Source: Flavobacterium sp. MC2016-06 (GTDB lineage Bacteria; Bacteroidota; Bacteroidia; Flavobacteriales; Flavobacteriaceae). From it: a stretch of DNA of 64,000 nt. Below, one piece after another: positions 51,780-60,815 of this stretch; position 1 is the first letter of the stretch; every line of letters begins with the position of its first letter. The stretch spans positions 94,673-158,672 of the forward strand of contig NZ_WMID02000011.1 in the NCBI RefSeq assembly GCF_009711165.2, given 5' to 3'. Both the position numbers and the translations under genes were made by a program. Below the pieces are notes generated by a model. That model ran no database searches. It saw only the letters and a program-made list of their open reading frames with translations, and was not told where the DNA came from.

Positions 51780-51890
51780 AAATTAATACTAGTTTTATAT
51801 GTTTTTTATAATTATTACGTTAATTTGCTTCAAGGATATTTACAAGTTAAAGTTTATTAAAACTTATCTCAAATAACTATCAGTAATACG

Positions 51891-51898
51891 TAATTTTG
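51891..51898 (+). promoter_or_regulatory. -7 promoter box of the threonine aldolase gene
   Basis: TAATTTTG, 31 bp before the ATG at 51930. Confidence 0.5.
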
Positions 51899-51929
51899 TT
51901 GTACAAAAATAAGACATAGTTTTTAGAAT

Positions 51930-52949
51930 ATGGAAATAAATTTAATTAGCGATACTATTACCAAACCTACATACGAAATGCTGCAATATATGTTTAACGC
52001 TCACGTTGGCGATGACGTATATAAACAAGATCCTACGGTAATTGAACTAGAGACTAGAGTCGCTGAATTTTTTGGAATGGAAGCTGGACTTTTTTTTCCT
52101 TCAGGAACTATGGCAAATCAAACAGCAATTAAATTACATACACAACCAGGCGAGCAATTAATTGCCGATAAATATGCGCATGTTTACAACTATGAAGGTG
52201 GCGGCGTTTCTTTTAACAGCGGTGTTTCTTGCTGCTTAATAGATGGAAATCGCGGCATGATAACTGCAGCACAAGTAGCAGCGGCAATAAATAATCCTGA
52301 AGATTATCACAGTCCTTTAACAACTTTGGTTTGTATAGAGAATACAACAAACAAAGGCGGGGGTGCTTGCTATGAATTAGATGATTTAAAAGAAATAAAA
52401 AAAGTCTGCGATGCCAACAATTTAAAGTTCCATATGGATGGAGCAAGAATTTGGAATGCATTGGTAGCAAAAAGACAAAACCCGAAAGAATTTGGAGCAA
52501 TTTTCGACACAATTTCAGTTTGTTTATCAAAAGGATTAGGAGCTCCCATAGGATCTGTCTTACTTGGAAGTAAATCTGATATTCATAGAGCGTTGAGAAT
52601 CAGAAAGATATTAGGCGGCGGAATGCGTCAAGTTGGATATTTGGCTGCTGCCGGATTGTATGCTTTGGCCAATAACATTGAGCGTTTGGCAGAAGATCAT
52701 AGAAGAGCTAAAGAAATCGCAGCTGTTTTAATTCAAAAATCTTGGGTTGAGACAATAGAGCCTGTAGAGACTAATATTTTAATTTTTTCGCTTGCAGAAG
52801 GTTACAGCGATCAGCTTTTAATAGAAAAATTAAAACAAAAGAATATTTCAATAAGTTCAATGGGACATAATAAGCTTCGTATTGTTACGCATCTAGATTA
52901 TAGAGAAGTAATGCATACATACGTTTTAGAGACGCTTACGAAGTTTTAA
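51930..52949 (+). CDS. ltaE: Low-specificity L-threonine aldolase (GntG/LtaE family)
   Basis: 339 residues, fold-type I PLP enzyme that splits threonine into glycine and acetaldehyde. The N-terminus INLISDTITKPTYEML is characteristic, with GDDVYKQDPTVIELE, GLFFPSGTMANQTA, HMDGARIWNA (PLP Asp) and the PLP Lys in SVCLSKGLGAPIGSVLLG. The C-terminal KLRIVTHLDY closes the small domain. Monocistronic, with a terminator hairpin after it. Confidence 0.92.
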   Translation: MEINLISDTITKPTYEMLQYMFNAHVGDDVYKQDPTVIELETRVAEFFGMEAGLFFPSGTMANQTAIKLHTQPGEQLIADKYAHVYNYEGGGVSFNSGVSCCLIDGNRGMITAAQVAAAINNPEDYHSPLTTLVCIENTTNKGGGACYELDDLKEIKKVCDANNLKFHMDGARIWNALVAKRQNPKEFGAIFDTISVCLSKGLGAPIGSVLLGSKSDIHRALRIRKILGGGMRQVGYLAAAGLYALANNIERLAEDHRRAKEIAAVLIQKSWVETIEPVETNILIFSLAEGYSDQLLIEKLKQKNISISSMGHNKLRIVTHLDYREVMHTYVLETLTKF

Positions 52950-52963
52950 AAGTTTAAAATTTT

Positions 52964-53025
52964 GTTTCAGGTTTCAAGTTTCAGGTTATGCGCAACGTAA
53001 AAACTTGAAACTTGAAACTTGAAAC
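52964..53025. terminator. Bidirectional hairpin between ltaE and ybaB
   Basis: A 22-bp stem of reiterated GTTTCAAG units (52964-52985 against 53004-53025, two mismatches that can be G-U) around an 18-nt loop. It acts as a terminator for both convergent genes and has the same AT-rich reiterated style as the hairpin at 13575. Confidence 0.7.
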
Positions 53026-53029
53026 TTTC

Positions 53030-53350
53030 TTACTTAAATAAGTTATCCATTCCAGGAATCATTGGCATATCCATTTTTGCAACAGCATCAAGTTCTCTTT
53101 CGTTTACGTTTGTTGCTTTTTCGATAGCTTTATTTAGGGTTACAATTAAGTAATCTTCTAGTTGTTCTTTGTCTTCCAATAAAGAATCATCGATAGAAAT
53201 AGAAGTAACTTTTCTATTAGCAGTAAGTGTTACTTTTAATAATCCATCAGCGCTTTGTTCGTCAATTAAAACTGTATCCAGACGTTTTTTAGTATCTTCA
53301 ATTTTTTGTTGGGTTTCTTTAAGTTTGCCCATCATTCCCATTAAATCCAT
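53030..53350 (-). CDS. YbaB/EbfC family nucleoid-associated protein
   Basis: 106 residues. The N-terminal helix ([20 protein letters not shown]) is followed by beta-strands ([20 protein letters not shown]) and a second helix ([20 protein letters not shown]), the EbfC tweezer fold. The end [13 protein letters not shown] is typical of the family. It binds DNA as a dimer. No dnaX or recR neighbour is present. Confidence 0.9.
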   Translation of the reverse strand: MDLMGMMGKLKETQQKIEDTKKRLDTVLIDEQSADGLLKVTLTANRKVTSISIDDSLLEDKEQLEDYLIVTLNKAIEKATNVNERELDAVAKMDMPMIPGMDNLFK

Positions 53351-53419
53351 TTTTTATTGATTTTTAAATTATTTCATACAAAATTAGTATATTGCTATGT
53401 GATATCAATAGAATATTTT

Positions 53420-53494
53420 ATGAAAAAATTAATTCTGTTCTGTTGTGTTTGTGCTATTTTTGCACCTTCGTAATTAAAAACCAATGCTCAATCA
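53420..53494 (+). pseudogene. Signal-peptide part of the S9 peptidase gene, interrupted by TAA
   Basis: ATG 53420 opens MKKLILFCCVCAIFAPS, then a TAA at 53471-53473, then LKTNAQS, which runs in the same frame straight into the peptidase start codon at 53495 (25 codons in all). NAQ is the usual end of flavobacterial signal peptides, so the 25 codons look like a once-intact secretion signal with one nonsense codon. Confidence 0.65.
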
Positions 53495-55555
53495 ATGCAA
53501 AACGATATAAAAGCCCCAAAGGCCAATGTAATTCCTAAAACATTAAAAAAACATAAAGAAACTCGAATCGATAATTATTTCTGGCTGAACGACCGCGAAA
53601 ACTCAGAAGTAATAGATTATTTAAATCAAGAAAATGCTTATTACGAGAGTATGACAGCACATACAAAAGACCTTCAAGGTAATTTGTATGAAGAAATGAA
53701 AGGCAGAATTAAAGAAGATGATGCATCAGTTCCTTATTTTTATAATGGATATTTTTATATCACTCGTTTTGAAACTGGACAGGATTACCCAATATTTTCT
53801 AGAAAAAAAGGAAGCCTTACGGCTGATGAAGAAATTTTATTTAACTGTAATGAAATGGCAGTCGGACATGCTTATTTTAAACTTGGAGGTTTAAGCATAA
53901 GTACAGATAACAAATTTGCTAGTTTTGGAGTTGATATTGTTGGAAGAAGAATCTACACCATTCAAGTTAAAAACTTAGAAACAGGAGAAATTCTAGCAGA
54001 TAAAATAGATAATGTTACCGGAGCATCCGTTTGGGCAAATGATAACAATACGATTTTTTATGTTAGACAAGACGAAGTTACATTAAGAGCCGATAAGGTT
54101 TTTAGACATAAATTAAATTCAGATTCAAAAGACGATGTTTTAGTTTATAATGAAACAGATGATACTTTTAATGTTTCGATAAGCAAAGAGAAATCAAGAA
54201 AGTATATTGTAATAGGTTCTGGAAGTACACTGACGACAGAATATAGAATTTTAAATTCTAATACTCCAGATGGCGAATTTGAAGTGTTTCAGCCGCGTGT
54301 ACGTGGTTTAGAATATAGTATTTCGCATTATGAAGACTCCTTTTATATTTTAACGAATAAAGATAAGGCGACCAACTTTAAGTTGATGAAAACGCCTGAG
54401 AATAAAACGGCAAAGAAAAACTGGGTAGATGTTATTGCACATCGCGAAGATGTTTTGCTGGAAGATATTGAAATTTTTAAAAATTATTTGGTTGTAGAAG
54501 AGCGCTCAAACGGATTAAATCATATTCGTATTATGCCTTGGAACGATGAACCAGATTATTATCTGCCTTTTGGAAGCGAAACTTACAATGCTTACACTAC
54601 GACTAATATAGATTTTGATACAGATGTTTTGCGTTACAGCTATCAATCGCTGGGAACGCCATCTTCTGTTATTGATTTTAATATGAAGACTAAAACCAAA
54701 GAAATCTTAAAAGAGCAACAGGTTTTAGGAGGAAAATTTGATAAAGAAAATTACGTTGAAGAACGCGTTTGGGCTACTGCCAGAGATGGAGTAAAAGTGC
54801 CAATTTCGATGATTTATCGTAAAGGACTGCAGAAAAATGGTAAAAATCCATTATTGCTTTACGCTTATGGTTCATACGGAATTACTATGGATGCTTATTT
54901 CTCGTCAACTAGACTTTCTTTGCTTGATCGTGGTTTTGTGTATGCAATTGCTCATATTAGAGGCGGAGAAGACTTAGGAAGACAATGGTATGAAGATGGA
55001 AAACTGTTAAAAAAGAAAAATACCTTTACAGATTTCATTGATTGCTCTAAATTTGTAATTGGCGAAAATTTTACGTCTCCTGAACATTTATATGCAGAAG
55101 GAGGATCAGCCGGCGGATTATTGATGGGAGTTATTATAAATGAAGCCCCAGAATTGTACAACGGTGTTATTGCTCAAGTTCCTTTTGTAGATGTTATTAC
55201 AACGATGCTAGATGACAGCATTCCGCTTACAACAGGAGAATATGATGAATGGGGAAACCCAAACAATAAAAAATATTACGATTATATGTTGTCGTATTCG
55301 CCTTACGATAATGTAAAAGCGCAAAAATATCCAAATATGTATGTGTCTACAGGATTGCATGATTCGCAGGTACAGTATTGGGAGCCAGCTAAATGGGTAG
55401 CCAAATTAAGAGATTTAAAAACAAATAATAATCTTTTGTTTTTAGATACTAATATGGATGCAGGACATGGAGGAGCTTCTGGACGTTTTGAAGCTTTAAA
55501 AGACTTGGCAAAAGAATTTAGTTTTTTATTAGATTTAGAAAAAATTAAAAGCTAA
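53495..55555 (+). CDS. Prolyl oligopeptidase family (S9A) serine peptidase, oligopeptidase B-like
   Basis: 686 residues from ATG 53495. The N-terminal ~400 residues form a seven-bladed propeller (RIDNYFWLNDRENSEVIDYL, EMAVGHAYFKLGGLSIS); the C-terminal hydrolase has catalytic Ser in EGGSAGGLLMG, Asp in VSTGLHDSQV and His in DAGHGGASGRF. YAYGSYGITMDAYFS and AIAHIRGGEDLGRQWYEDGK are oligopeptidase B hallmarks. It cleaves after basic residues in peptides. As read, the enzyme is cytosolic, but an in-frame signal-peptide-like stretch lies just upstream behind a stop codon. A TATTTTTG box at 53455-53462 could give a transcript starting after that stop. Confidence 0.92.
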   Translation: MQNDIKAPKANVIPKTLKKHKETRIDNYFWLNDRENSEVIDYLNQENAYYESMTAHTKDLQGNLYEEMKGRIKEDDASVPYFYNGYFYITRFETGQDYPIFSRKKGSLTADEEILFNCNEMAVGHAYFKLGGLSISTDNKFASFGVDIVGRRIYTIQVKNLETGEILADKIDNVTGASVWANDNNTIFYVRQDEVTLRADKVFRHKLNSDSKDDVLVYNETDDTFNVSISKEKSRKYIVIGSGSTLTTEYRILNSNTPDGEFEVFQPRVRGLEYSISHYEDSFYILTNKDKATNFKLMKTPENKTAKKNWVDVIAHREDVLLEDIEIFKNYLVVEERSNGLNHIRIMPWNDEPDYYLPFGSETYNAYTTTNIDFDTDVLRYSYQSLGTPSSVIDFNMKTKTKEILKEQQVLGGKFDKENYVEERVWATARDGVKVPISMIYRKGLQKNGKNPLLLYAYGSYGITMDAYFSSTRLSLLDRGFVYAIAHIRGGEDLGRQWYEDGKLLKKKNTFTDFIDCSKFVIGENFTSPEHLYAEGGSAGGLLMGVIINEAPELYNGVIAQVPFVDVITTMLDDSIPLTTGEYDEWGNPNNKKYYDYMLSYSPYDNVKAQKYPNMYVSTGLHDSQVQYWEPAKWVAKLRDLKTNNNLLFLDTNMDAGHGGASGRFEALKDLAKEFSFLLDLEKIKS

Positions 55556-55570
55556 TTAGAAATTTTTTGT

Positions 55571-55578
55571 TAAATTTG
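55571..55578 (+). promoter_or_regulatory. -7 promoter box of the 55626 gene
   Basis: TAAATTTG, 23 bp before ATG 55602 and 47 bp before the preferred ATG 55626. Confidence 0.45.
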
Positions 55579-55625
55579 CAACCTATCAAGGTAACTTAAA
55601 AATGCCTTCGATTAACTATTTTTTT

Positions 55626-56666
55626 ATGAAAGAAGAAATAAACGCTTACAATAATGTTTTAGAGTTAATAGGTAACACCCCGCTTATTAAGCTAAATAAA
55701 GTCACCGAAGAGTTAGAAGGAAATTTCTACGCAAAGGTAGAAGCTTTTAATCCAGGTCATTCCTCAAAAGATAGAATAGCGTTATATATTATTGAAGAAG
55801 CCGAGAAAAGAGGAATACTTTCTCCAGGAGATACCATAATAGAAACAACATCTGGTAATACAGGATTTAGTTTAGCAATGGTAAGCATTATTAAAGGTTA
55901 CAGCTGTATTTTGGCAGTAAGCTCAAAATCATCCAAAGACAAGATTGATATGTTGAGAAGTTTAGGGGCAAAAGTTTATGTTTGTCCAGCTCACGTATCT
56001 GCAGACGATGAAAGATCCTATTATAATGTAGCAAAACGTTTACACGAAGAAACTAAAGGTTCAGTTTACATTAATCAATATTTTAATCAACTGAATATTG
56101 ATGCACATTATAACTCTACAGGTCCTGAAATTTGGGAACAGACAAAAGGACAAATCACACACCTTGTTGCTTGCAGCGGAACTGGAGGAACTATCTCAGG
56201 AACTGCAAAATTCTTAAAAGAGCAAAATCCAAATATTAGAATTTTAGGAGTTGATGCTTTTGGATCAGTATTAAAAAAATACCACGAGACAAAAGAGTTT
56301 GATAACAAAGAAATTTATCCATACCGTATAGAAGGTCTAGGTAAAAACTTAATACCATCGGCTACAGATTTTGATATTATTGATAAATTCATGAAAGTAA
56401 CCGATGAGGAAAGTGCTCACACAGCTAGAGAAATCACTCGTAAAGAAGGTTTATTTGTAGGGTATACATCAGGAGCAGTAATGCAGGCTATTAAGCAATA
56501 CGCAGAAGAAGGAGAGTTTACAAAAGATAGTAATATTATTGCTATTTTCCCAGATCATGGTTCTCGATATATGAGTAAAGTATTTAGTGATGATTGGATG
56601 AACGAACAAGGATTCTTTGATAGTATCAATGAAGAAGAAGTTCAAAAAATTGAATTTGTAAAGTAA
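55626..56666 (+). CDS. Cysteine synthase / cystathionine beta-synthase-like PLP enzyme
   Basis: 346 residues, fold-type II PLP enzyme: [17 protein letters not shown] Lys in [22 protein letters not shown] and [16 protein letters not shown]. It has a C-terminal extension ([20 protein letters not shown]) like CBS-type synthases without CBS domains. The PGHSSKDR (for PGGSVKDR) and SSKSSKDK changes set it apart from the CysM at 7509. Its substrate could be O-acetylserine, serine plus homocysteine, or another; not decidable here. An upstream in-frame ATG (55602) adds eight residues outside the family start. Confidence 0.85.
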   Translation: MKEEINAYNNVLELIGNTPLIKLNKVTEELEGNFYAKVEAFNPGHSSKDRIALYIIEEAEKRGILSPGDTIIETTSGNTGFSLAMVSIIKGYSCILAVSSKSSKDKIDMLRSLGAKVYVCPAHVSADDERSYYNVAKRLHEETKGSVYINQYFNQLNIDAHYNSTGPEIWEQTKGQITHLVACSGTGGTISGTAKFLKEQNPNIRILGVDAFGSVLKKYHETKEFDNKEIYPYRIEGLGKNLIPSATDFDIIDKFMKVTDEESAHTAREITRKEGLFVGYTSGAVMQAIKQYAEEGEFTKDSNIIAIFPDHGSRYMSKVFSDDWMNEQGFFDSINEEEVQKIEFVK

Positions 56667-56687
56667 TAAAAATACTTTTTGAGATAT

Positions 56688-56721
56688 AAACTCCATTCAC
56701 GAAGTGAATGGAGTTTTTTTT
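56688..56721 (+). terminator. Terminator of the 55626 gene
   Basis: A perfect 13-bp stem (AAACTCCATTCAC, GTGAATGGAGTTT) with a 3-nt loop, then T-runs, 21 bp after the stop. Confidence 0.9.
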
Positions 56722-57191
56722 TAATTTCTATTTCCTGAATAATAGTAAATCAACAACAAAAGCTAGTGATTAATTATTTCCCAAGATATCAACTTAGGAA
56801 ATGTATAGTTATTCTACATTATTATTCAACTGTTGAATTCATTGATAATCTTTAAAGCAACTTGTGTGTCTATTTTATACGAAATAGTTTAAAAAGAGAA
56901 GGTTATGAGGAAATAAGTTGTGTTTTTATAAATGTTAATATTGGAGGTATAATTACAAATACCGTATTTATACGTAAGAATATTAGATTTTAATTGAAGT
57001 AAGTTTATTATTTTAATAATATTTATGAAAGTATAAGTAAATACAATTACGAGGTTAAAGTCATCGATTTTGGTTATTTTAACGATTATTTAGGTTAGTT
57101 ATCGGGAATATTTCCGTCGAAAAACATAATGATTTAGTTTAGCAGTGTTAAAATGACACAATGTTTTTTAATTTCCTAAAAATCTACTATT
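56722..57191 (+). other. 470-bp upstream region of the first LamG gene
   Basis: No gene seen. The last ~150 bp resemble the region before the second LamG gene: an AAATACAATTACGAGGTT block (about 57039) matches AAATACGATTAAGAGTTT (about 58463), each followed by ATCGATTTTGGTTATT/ATCAATTTTGATTATT. The duplication that made the gene pair thus included upstream sequence, possibly a shared regulatory element. Confidence 0.5.
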
Positions 57192-58109
57192 ATGAAAAAA
57201 TCACTACTCACATTAATGTTTGTAAGTTATTTGAATGTTAATGCACAAACACCGATTCAGGAATTCAATTTCAATGGCACATTAAACAATACTAGTAATA
57301 CAACCTCTTTCATGGGGACGGATAATTTCGTTAATGACAGGTCGGGAGTTGCAAAAAGTGCACAGCGACTTACTAATAAAGCTTTAGAAGCAGTAATTGA
57401 TGATCTTCCGCAAGGCAACAGTGCTAGAACAGTAAGTATCTGGATTCGATTAAATGATATCGCTTCGGCAAACTATATTTGGGGATATGGTACGGCTTAT
57501 AATGCGCAATATTGCGGTTTATTACAGCAAGGAACAGTTTCTTCAAAATCAGATTTGAGTTTGGCAGGATGGGGAGCTTCAAACGATGTTATTATTTCAA
57601 CACCATTAGAAAAATACACTTGGTACAATTATACCATAACATTTGATGGAAAGCTGTCTAAAATATACCGTGACGGAAAATTATTAAAGTTTGTAGACGG
57701 AATATCTCGTTCTACTAAAGGTACTATTTTTAGATTGGGGGAAATTAATACAACAGTGGGTATTAATGCAGATATTGATGATTTAAAGATCTACGACGCA
57801 GCTTTGACAGAGGATCAAGTGGCAGAACTTTACGATAATTCTAAACCTGTAGTTGCGGCTATTGCTGAGTCTGCAGTAACAACAGGAAAAAATACTGTAG
57901 CAGGAAAAGCTAAAACTACTGCAAAAACAACAACATCGAGTGCAATTATCGCGACAAGTGATGTAAATGGAACAGCAAAAAATGTTGAGGTTTATTCGCA
58001 AGGGCAGAAAGTAATGGGAAGTAACGGAACAAACATCAGTGATCTTCCAGAGGGGACTTATTTATTAAAAATAACAAATGCGCCCTCAAAAAAAATAACT
58101 TCAAAATAA
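57192..58109 (+). CDS. Secreted LamG-like protein with T9SS-like C-terminal tail, copy 1
   Basis: 305 residues with a signal peptide ending NVNAQ. A concanavalin/LamG-like domain (~22-215) carries SIWIRLNDIASANYIWGYG, WYNYTITFDGKLSKIYRDGK and INADIDDLKIYDAALTEDQV. A Thr/Ala/Lys-rich linker (~220-265) follows, then NVEVYSQGQKVMGSNG and ISDLPEGTYLLKITN, the strand pattern of type A T9SS sorting tails. It is probably secreted by T9SS and binds glycans or cells. Its tandem copy lies at 58602. Confidence 0.78.
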   Translation: MKKSLLTLMFVSYLNVNAQTPIQEFNFNGTLNNTSNTTSFMGTDNFVNDRSGVAKSAQRLTNKALEAVIDDLPQGNSARTVSIWIRLNDIASANYIWGYGTAYNAQYCGLLQQGTVSSKSDLSLAGWGASNDVIISTPLEKYTWYNYTITFDGKLSKIYRDGKLLKFVDGISRSTKGTIFRLGEINTTVGINADIDDLKIYDAALTEDQVAELYDNSKPVVAAIAESAVTTGKNTVAGKAKTTAKTTTSSAIIATSDVNGTAKNVEVYSQGQKVMGSNGTNISDLPEGTYLLKITNAPSKKITSK

Positions 58110-58189
58110 AATCAAGCCATTGATAGAAAATAAATAGTTAGTTTTTATGTTGTTTAATACCAATTAATTTTTTTTTGGAATAGTGAAGA

Positions 58190-58222
58190 AACCTTCTGAT
58201 TTTGGACTGTCAGAGGGTTTTT
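58190..58222 (+). terminator. Terminator of the first LamG gene
   Basis: An imperfect stem, AACCTTCTGA against TCAGAGGGTTT, with a ~10-nt loop and T-run. Confidence 0.75.
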
Positions 58223-58601
58223 GTTTGGAGTTTAGAGATTAATAAAAAACAACGTTAGGATTAATCGATATGTAAGAGATAAAATGTTTGTGCGAGTACG
58301 AAAACGGTTTTTTTTAATGCATATTTTATAAAAACCGCGATATTAATGCTTTAGAAGTGTTGGTTTTCTCTATTTATGTGAGAATAATGCATTTATTTGT
58401 AGGAATTATTTGGTGATATTGAATTAAATTTATAGTTTTAACAAATTTACAAAAAGCATCAATAAATACGATTAAGAGTTTAGAATTATCAATTTTGATT
58501 ATTGTATAATTGTTTTGGTTTGTTGCCAAATAATATTTTGTTTGAATGCATTATAATACAGTTTATTACTGTTTAAAGATATACTCCTAAAATTTATATA
58601 T
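58223..58601 (+). other. 379-bp upstream region of the second LamG gene
   Basis: No gene seen. The distal ~140 bp resemble the region upstream of the first LamG gene (block at about 58463). The rest is AT-rich without a clear hairpin. Confidence 0.45.
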
Positions 58602-59498
58602 ATGAAGAAATTATTACTCACTTTATTAATGTTTGTAAGTTTTTTAAATGCGAATGCACAAAGTCCTATTCAAGAATTTAATTTCAATGGAAATTTAAAT
58701 AACAAGGATAATTCAATTTCTTTTTTAGGAACTCCAAATTTTGTCAACGATAGATTGGGAGTAGGCAGAGGTGCTCTTAGGCTTACCAATAAAGCTTTTC
58801 AAGCTGTAGTTGGCGATCTTCCACAAGATAATAAACCAAGATCAATATCTATTTGGATAAAATTTAATGCCATTACTACATCAAATGATATTTTGGGTTA
58901 TGGCAGTGCAGCAAATGGACAGTATTTTGGGTTGCTGCAGCAAGTTTCAACTAATGGTAATTCTGATTTAAGTTTGGCTGGCTGGGGAGCTGGAAATGAT
59001 ATTATTGTTTCAGTCCCGCTAGAAAAAGAAGTTTGGTACCAATATACGATTACTTATGATGGCAATACTTCTAAAATTTACCGTAATGGTGAATTATTAA
59101 AATCTGTAGATGGAATTTCGCGCTCAACCAAAGGTTACATTTTAAACTTGGGAAAAATAAATACAACAGTTAGTATCAATGCAGATATTGACGAACTTAA
59201 ATTGTACAGCGTTGCAATGACAGACGAACAGGTAAAACAATCTTACACCAGTTCGAAAGCAGCAACGACTACAACTGTAACCGAAACGGCTCAAGCTTCA
59301 AATGCAGCAAAAAAAACTGCGTCAACTGTAGTTGCAAAAACTGCTCCAGTTGCAAATGAGACAAATAAAGGGACAGGGACTAAAAAAATAGAGATTTTTT
59401 CACAAGGAAAACAGGTAATGGGAAGCAATGCCACAAATATTGGTGATTTGCCAGAAGGAACGTATTTGTTGAAAATAACAAATACCTCATCAAAATAA
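58602..59498 (+). CDS. Secreted LamG-like protein with short T9SS-like tail, copy 2
   Basis: 298 residues, tandem duplicate of the 57192 protein: signal peptide ending NANAQ, LamG domain with SIWIKFNAITTSNDILGYG, WYQYTITYDGNTSKIYRNG and INADIDELKLYSVAMTDEQV, a Thr/Ala-rich linker, and KIEIFSQGKQVMGSNATN, GDLPEGTYLLKITN. Its end (TSSK) is shorter than copy 1 (APSKKITSK), so the last strand of the tail is partly lost. Function unknown; secretion by T9SS is inferred from the tail. Confidence 0.77.
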   Translation: MKKLLLTLLMFVSFLNANAQSPIQEFNFNGNLNNKDNSISFLGTPNFVNDRLGVGRGALRLTNKAFQAVVGDLPQDNKPRSISIWIKFNAITTSNDILGYGSAANGQYFGLLQQVSTNGNSDLSLAGWGAGNDIIVSVPLEKEVWYQYTITYDGNTSKIYRNGELLKSVDGISRSTKGYILNLGKINTTVSINADIDELKLYSVAMTDEQVKQSYTSSKAATTTTVTETAQASNAAKKTASTVVAKTAPVANETNKGTGTKKIEIFSQGKQVMGSNATNIGDLPEGTYLLKITNTSSK

Positions 59499-59554
59499 AT
59501 GATTTTAAATTAGACATAAAAACTTTGGTAGTTTAGGCTGCTAATAGTTTAAAA

Positions 59555-59592
59555 TAAAAGAGCCTTCTGAAATTACAATTCAGAAGGCTTTG
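59555..59592. terminator. Bidirectional terminator
   Basis: An 11-bp stem, AGCCTTCTGAA (59561-59571) against TTCAGAAGGCT (59579-59589), with A and T tracts. It serves the second LamG gene and the - strand small peptide gene at 59615. Confidence 0.88.
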
Positions 59593-59614
59593 TGTTATTT
59601 ACTAGATATCGTTT

Positions 59615-59692
59615 TTAGTTTATTACACTAAGAACTATAAATAAAATTACCAAAGCGATTACGGCAAATTTTGTGTATTTTGATATTTGCAT
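59615..59692 (-). CDS. 25-residue single-helix membrane peptide
   Basis: ATG 59692 to TAA 59615 encodes MQISKYTKFAVIALVILFIV followed by LSVIN: a basic head and one hydrophobic helix. It is too short for ordinary gene finders. A related sequence starts at 62874 (KTSKFTKVAVI...), which keeps the head but is frameshifted. Conservation of the SK(Y/F)TK.AVI start in two places argues for a real small gene. It sits just after the XRE regulator gene on the same strand and before a strong terminator, so it may be co-transcribed with that regulator. Confidence 0.55.
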   Translation of the reverse strand: MQISKYTKFAVIALVILFIVLSVIN

Positions 59693-59731
59693 TATTGATG
59701 GTTTATGTATTAATAGATTGGTTTATAAAGT

Positions 59732-60148
59732 CTATTTATCTTTGAGTAATTTTTCTAAATACTCAATTTTGTCTTTTTCAGCTTGCAGTAAACGTTCGTA
59801 AAGCTTTTTGTTTTCATCAAAAAGTTCTACCATTTTATCCAAAGGATTAAATGAACAATGACTTGGTTGAGTATTAATAATACCGCTAATATCGTTGTCG
59901 TAAATATTGTTGAAATAATTAATCGCAGCTTCATCAGAAAAATTCTTAATTGCTTCAACCGTCACACCAAGTGCTTTTGCTACTTCAATTAGTTTTTCAT
60001 CGTCTATAGTTTCACTATTCTCTATTGCCGAAACCGTTTGTTGGCTTGTGCCTAAAGCTTGTGCCAATGCTTCTTGTTTCATATCTCGAAGTTCACGAAT
60101 ACGGCTGATTTTTCGCCCTATATGATTTGGTTTTGTTAGTGTGCTCAT
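59732..60148 (-). CDS. XRE family helix-turn-helix regulator with C-terminal coiled coil
   Basis: 138 residues. An HTH_3 domain at ~10-65 (ISRIRELRDMKQEALAQALG, SQQTVSAIENSETIDDEKL) is followed by a variable middle and a C-terminal coiled coil (LFDENKKLYERLLQAEKDKI) for dimerisation. It resembles stand-alone chromosomal XRE regulators of Bacteroidota more than phage repressors. Its -7 box lies directly upstream of the ATG, giving a near-leaderless mRNA. Targets unknown. Confidence 0.85.
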   Translation of the reverse strand: MSTLTKPNHIGRKISRIRELRDMKQEALAQALGTSQQTVSAIENSETIDDEKLIEVAKALGVTVEAIKNFSDEAAINYFNNIYDNDISGIINTQPSHCSFNPLDKMVELFDENKKLYERLLQAEKDKIEYLEKLLKDK

Positions 60149-60152
60149 AGTT

Positions 60153-60160
60153 CAAAGATA
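60153..60160 (-). promoter_or_regulatory. -7 promoter box of the XRE regulator gene
   Basis: TATCTTTG on the - strand, ending 5 bp before the ATG at 60148. Confidence 0.5.
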
Positions 60161-60271
60161 ATAATTATGAATAGAAAATTAAGTGAAATGTAAAAAACAG
60201 ATTAAAAGCGGTATGATAGAGCTAAAATACAATTTTTCTTATAAATTAATTGTACGTAAACTATAAAAAAA

Positions 60272-60706
60272 TTAACAATATGCGATTTCTATAGCATAAA
60301 ATCTTAAATAAAATTGTCCTTTTTCCTCTATCACTTCTTTGAATTTGAGTAAATGATAGTTATAGTTTTTAAAATCCCATTTTTGTAAAATCGAAAGCTT
60401 ATCCACTATGAAATCTGCCCATAAATGACTTTTTTGAAAATATTCATTCAAGAGATAAGGATTATTTAAGATTGTATTTTCATGAGAAGGATTAGGTTCT
60501 TCAAAATCAATGAAATATCTTGGTTCAATACTGAGCATTTCAATACTATTGTTCCAAATTAAAGAGCTTAATTCTGATAAAATGTCATTGGATATAAGTA
60601 TACTGACCCAACAATTTGGAGCAGCTGCTTTTCTATTATCTGACCATGTAAATAAATCATAACCAATCTTAGATTCACCCTGTTTTAATAATATATTTTT
60701 CATCAT
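60272..60706 (-). CDS. Unrecognised small cytosolic protein (possible immunity protein)
   Basis: 144 residues from ATG 60706 (another ATG follows directly). No signal peptide or helix. The sequence is Trp/aromatic-rich with WVSILISNDILSELSSLIWN, MLSIEPRYFIDFEEPN and WDFKNYNYHLLKFKEVIE. It is followed upstream on the same strand by two other unknowns and a SUKH-3 gene. That context suggests an immunity protein of a polymorphic-toxin system. I do not recognise its domain. Confidence 0.55.
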   Translation of the reverse strand: MMKNILLKQGESKIGYDLFTWSDNRKAAAPNCWVSILISNDILSELSSLIWNNSIEMLSIEPRYFIDFEEPNPSHENTILNNPYLLNEYFQKSHLWADFIVDKLSILQKWDFKNYNYHLLKFKEVIEEKGQFYLRFYAIEIAYC

Positions 60707-60815
60707 AGTTATTTTTTTATTATGAGACAAATACAGATCTTAAAAACGTAACAAAACCCCTTTCTCATGCAAGTCTTATTAAAAGCTTTATAGAAAATAA
60801 TTATTGATTTAATTT

